Made by a program: the position numbers and the translations under genes. From contig MHOR01000001.1 in assembly GCA_001821915.1 (NCBI GenBank), forward strand, positions 778 through 6,777: a stretch of DNA of 6,000 bases, written 5' to 3'. This document shows, in pieces, positions 4,660 through 6,000 of the stretch (the first letter of the stretch is position 1; each line of letters opens with the position of its first letter). The notes under the pieces were generated by a model. That model saw only the letters and a program-made list of their open reading frames with translations. It did no database searches and was not told where the DNA came from. Origin of the DNA: Candidatus Staskawiczbacteria bacterium RIFCSPHIGHO2_02_FULL_34_10 (GTDB lineage Bacteria > Patescibacteriota > Minisyncoccia > Minisyncoccales > Staskawiczbacteraceae).

Positions 4660-4866
4660 ATGGCAAGTTCCCGTTCTGGAGGAACGGCGGCGATTCGGGA
4701 CCTCTCTCTTCTTGAAGAGTGGGAAAAGAAAGGGAAGCCTCTTTACATTCAGCTCACACCCGAGCTAGTGTCGGAGGCACGCGCGTGGGTAACTAAGATG
4801 CTCGGTTACCAAAAAGCAAGCAGGCTCAAGCCTGAGCAAGTTGTCCAAGTTTACTTGGACAACTAA
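4660..4866 (+). CDS. Unrecognised 68-aa cassette protein
   Basis: This 68-residue soluble protein matches no family I know and is not obviously related to the other two cassette proteins. ATG 4660 follows a perfect AGGAGG (4648-4653) at six bases; the frame is open further upstream but that part overlaps the 31-aa gene and palindrome C2. After a Ser/Gly-rich start the protein has a charged helix (DLSLLEEWEKKGKP), a short hydrophobic strand (LYIQL), then TPELVSEARAWVTKMLGY and a C-terminal KPEQVVQVYLDN. The strand-then-helix layout is loosely like small ribbon-helix-helix or antitoxin-type proteins, but that is a guess from pattern only. Codons rich in G and C set it apart from khpA and rpsP. 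It shares leader palindrome C with the 116-aa gene and is closed by composite palindrome 4. Confidence 0.75.
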   Translation: MASSRSGGTAAIRDLSLLEEWEKKGKPLYIQLTPELVSEARAWVTKMLGYQKASRLKPEQVVQVYLDN

Positions 4867-4889
4867 AGCTTAGAGATTTGCAAAAACAT

Positions 4890-4957
4890 GGGGCATGGAC
4901 GCATTTTCATGCCCCCTTTCTTTCAGATTATAAAATTGTTATAACTTGAAAGAAGGG
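4890..4957 (+). repeat. Composite palindrome 4 (A4 + B4), end of the array
   Basis: A4 pairs GGGGCATG (4890-4897) with CATGCCCC (4908-4915), a perfect 8 bp whose sequence differs from A2/A3 on both arms, so the pairing is conserved rather than the bases. B4 pairs 4920-4933 with 4939-4952 (one A/C mismatch, one G-U), then TTT opposite AA and CCC/GGG (4914-4916, 4955-4957). It begins 24 bases after the stop of the 68-aa gene and is followed by the khpA promoter. Confidence 0.85.
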
Positions 4958-4983
4958 AAAATAGGGTTTATTCTTTAAAATAT

Positions 4984-5016
4984 TTGACATCTTCTTTTAA
5001 ATGAGTAAAATATAAT
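4984..5016 (+). promoter_or_regulatory. Probable sigma70 promoter for khpA-trmD
   Basis: A perfect TTGACA (4984-4989) is followed by TAAAAT (5006-5011) at 16 bp; a perfect TATAAT at 5011-5016 overlaps it but at 21 bp. Transcription would start near 5018-5024, placing two strong hairpins close to the RNA 5' end. Confidence 0.65.
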
Positions 5017-5032
5017 TAATAACAGAAAAGGT

Positions 5033-5075
5033 CGTCAGGTTATGAACACCTGACGCCCAGTGATTAGCACTGGGC
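5033..5075 (+). promoter_or_regulatory. Two tandem hairpins in the khpA leader
   Basis: CGTCAGGT (5033-5040) pairs with ACCTGACG (5048-5055), and GCCCAGTG (5055-5062) with CACTGGGC (5068-5075). They share base 5055 and would stack end to end. No T-tract follows, so they are not a terminator; they may protect the 5' end or bind a regulator. The first loop contains a minimal ATG-AAC-ACC-TGA frame, probably by chance. Confidence 0.65.
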
Positions 5076-5115
5076 GAAATAATAGAAAAATGATAAAAAG
5101 CTTAAAACAACAGAT

Positions 5116-5430
5116 ATGGCAAAAGAAAAAGATCATGAATTCTTAGAATTTATTGTAAAAGAGTTAGTTGATAATCCTAAGGACGTCAAAGTAGAAAGAA
5201 AAGTTGACGAAATGGGAGTATTGCTTTCATTGACAGTAAACCCAGCTGATATGGGTCAAATCATTGGAAGGGAAGGATCAACAGCTAAAGCAATAAGAAA
5301 CTTAGTTAGAATTGTTGGACTAAAAAACCACGCTCGAGTAAACCTTAAAATAGAGGAACCAGAAGGCGGAAGAGCTCCAAGAATGGAGAAAAAGGAAGTG
5401 TCAGAAGATATTGATAACATTTCTTTGTAA
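5116..5430 (+). CDS. khpA: KH-domain RNA-binding protein KhpA (UPF0109 family)
   Basis: This 104-residue protein carries a single KH domain. Members of this family bind RNA and, in Gram-positive bacteria, KhpA pairs with KhpB (Jag/EloR) to affect cell division and post-transcriptional control. The N-terminus has the family form (EFLEFIVKELVDNP, then a V-x-V strand), followed by SLTVNPADMGQIIGREGSTAKAIR, with the GxxG loop as GREG at 51-54. Family members are often about 75 to 80 residues; the extra part here is a charged C-terminal tail after the KH fold. The gene commonly sits between rpsP and rimM/trmD, and here it keeps trmD as its downstream neighbour but is parted from rpsP by the cassette block. 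ATG 5116 has no Shine-Dalgarno site. It appears to have its own promoter and structured leader. Confidence 0.92.
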   Translation: MAKEKDHEFLEFIVKELVDNPKDVKVERKVDEMGVLLSLTVNPADMGQIIGREGSTAKAIRNLVRIVGLKNHARVNLKIEEPEGGRAPRMEKKEVSEDIDNISL

Positions 5431-5437
5431 TAATTTA

Positions 5438-5484
5438 CATAAAACAAAAATCGTGCTATTATTAAGCACGATTTTTGTTTTATG
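5438..5484 (+). promoter_or_regulatory. Perfect 20-bp inverted repeat ending in the trmD start codon
   Basis: Bases 5438-5457 pair perfectly with 5465-5484 around a 7-nt loop. The last three bases are the trmD ATG, pairing with CAT at 5438-5440. The inner GTGCT/AGCAC stem followed by ATTTTTGTTTT also has the form of an intrinsic terminator, with a mirrored A-rich side for the other strand. It may end part of the khpA transcripts, mask the trmD start, or be cut by RNase III. Confidence 0.75.
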
Positions 5485-6000
5485 ATAAAGTTTGAAATCA
5501 TAACAATTTTTCCAAATATATTTGATTCTTATTTAAAAGAGAGTCTAATTTCGCGTGCGCAAAAAAAGAAATTCATAAAAGTTAATGTCCATAATTTACG
5601 CAAGTTTGCAAATGATGCCCGTGGCACCGTTGATGGTAGGCCATTTGGCGGGGGATTAGGGATGGTAATTAAAATTGAACCAGTGTACAAAGCGGTTCAA
5701 TTTTTAAAATCAAAATTCAAAATTAAAAATTCAAAATTAAGGAGGATTGTTTTGTTTACTCCACGCGGTCAAAAGTTTAATCAAAAATTAGCTTATCAAT
5801 TTTCAAAATTAGACCAAATAATTTTTATATGCGGAAGATACGAAGGCGTAGACCAACGCGTGGCAGAAAAAATTGCAGATATAGAAATCTCAATTGGGGA
5901 CTATGATCTAATGGGCGGCGAATTACCAGCTATGGTGGCAATTGAATCAATTTCAAGATTAATTCCGGGAGTTTTAGGAAAAGAAGCGTTATTAAAAGAA
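5482..6000 (+). CDS. trmD: tRNA (guanine-N1)-methyltransferase TrmD, 3' end cut by window edge
   Basis: The frame runs 173 codons from ATG 5482 to the window edge without a stop. TrmD uses S-adenosylmethionine to make m1G37 next to the anticodon, preventing +1 frameshifts. The N-terminus MIKFEIITIFPNIF is the family start, which fixes the start codon although it has no Shine-Dalgarno site. GTVDGRPFGGGLGMV follows, then the trefoil-knot cofactor motifs ICGRYEGVDQRV (116-127) and ISIGDYDLMGGELPAM (136-151), and SRLIPGVLGKE. The catalytic aspartate and the tRNA-binding C-terminal domain lie beyond the window. Residues 74-88, a Lys-rich segment encoded by an AT repeat, are about four residues longer than in E. 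coli. Upstream is khpA; rimM, often found before trmD, is missing from this position. Confidence 0.96.
   Translation, partial: MIKFEIITIFPNIFDSYLKESLISRAQKKKFIKVNVHNLRKFANDARGTVDGRPFGGGLGMVIKIEPVYKAVQFLKSKFKIKNSKLRRIVLFTPRGQKFNQKLAYQFSKLDQIIFICGRYEGVDQRVAEKIADIEISIGDYDLMGGELPAMVAIESISRLIPGVLGKEALLKE
5709..5740 (+). repeat. AT-rich tandem repeat inside trmD
   Basis: TTCAAAATTAA occurs at 5716-5726 and 5730-5740 (period 14), with a partial TCAAAATT unit at 5710-5717. It encodes the SKFKIKNSKL stretch of TrmD, in a loop region where length varies. I recall similar AT-rich strings as common between genes in Parcubacteria-like genomes; this one is inside a gene and keeps the frame. Confidence 0.6.

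Larger units (their letters stand above)
3138..4957 (+). other. Putative gene-cassette array: four composite palindromes alternating with small genes
   Basis: The block runs promoter, repeat 1, 116-aa gene, repeat 2, 89-aa gene, repeat 3, 31-aa gene plus 68-aa gene, repeat 4. Each repeat is a GGG/CCC hairpin (A) directly followed by a palindrome (B) whose outer arms, (C)CCTTT(T)CTTTCA and TGAAAGAAGGG, are conserved while the interior varies. The genes are more G/C-rich than the flanking core genes and have strong Shine-Dalgarno sites. Both ends are bounded by independent transcription signals (terminator 3054-3084; promoter 4984-5016). The layout resembles an integron cassette array, but no integrase, transposase or canonical attC box (RYYYAAC/GTTRRRY) is visible. 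A repeat-flanked operon with RNA-processing hairpins is the main alternative. Confidence 0.5.

Noticed and set aside
3208..4957. A classical integron or a CRISPR array
   Set aside because: There is no RYYYAAC/GTTRRRY box, no attI and no integrase in the window, and no short uniform repeats with spacers. Only the general layout resembles an integron.
681..5501. Minus-strand open frames opposite rpmF, rnc, rpsP, the cassette genes and khpA
   Set aside because: They are shadows of the + strand genes, with no recognisable protein motifs and no promoters or ribosome-binding sites.

Overview
This AT-rich window carries all its genes on the + strand and looks like a Candidate Phyla Radiation (Patescibacteria, Parcubacteria-like) chromosome. 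That is inferred from three things: ribosomal proteins L32 and S16 carry C-terminal tails, rpmF/nusB/rnc/rpsP/khpA/trmD lie close together without the lipid-synthesis genes that often separate rpmF from rnc, and a PKD-type surface protein lies next door. No marker in the window fixes the taxon.

Layout. 1-561 is the 3' end of a secreted Fn3/PKD-like protein, closed by a terminator. 666-3018 is a translation and RNA-processing block: rpmF (L32), nusB, rnc (RNase III) and rpsP (S16). Each junction holds a conspicuous RNA-like structure: a 142-nt leader repeated before rpmF and nusB, a 42-position imperfect hairpin filling the nusB-rnc gap, and a GC-rich long-range stem with a competing local hairpin before rpsP. 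rpsP ends in a strong terminator.

3138-4957 is a self-contained accessory block inserted between rpsP and khpA, which are often neighbours. It opens with a near-perfect sigma70 promoter (TTGACA-17-TATAAT). It then alternates four copies of a composite two-hairpin repeat, of the same design but variable interior length (about 68 to 159 bp), with small unrecognised genes: a 116-aa protein, an 89-aa paralogue of it, a 31-aa single-span membrane peptide and a 68-aa protein. These genes are richer in G/C than their surroundings and have strong Shine-Dalgarno sites. The core genes have none. Two of the cassette genes also share a palindromic leader. The arrangement resembles a gene-cassette array with attC-like palindromes, but no integrase and no canonical attC boxes are visible. 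It is the best candidate here for an undescribed system.

4984-6000 returns to the core block: a promoter, two tandem leader hairpins, khpA (KH-domain RNA-binding protein) and trmD (tRNA m1G37 methyltransferase, cut by the window edge). The trmD start codon is the last part of a perfect 20-bp inverted repeat. rimM, often found before trmD, is absent here.

Together the core genes serve ribosome assembly, rRNA processing and tRNA modification. RNase III, encoded in the middle, is a natural candidate to process several of the structured junctions.
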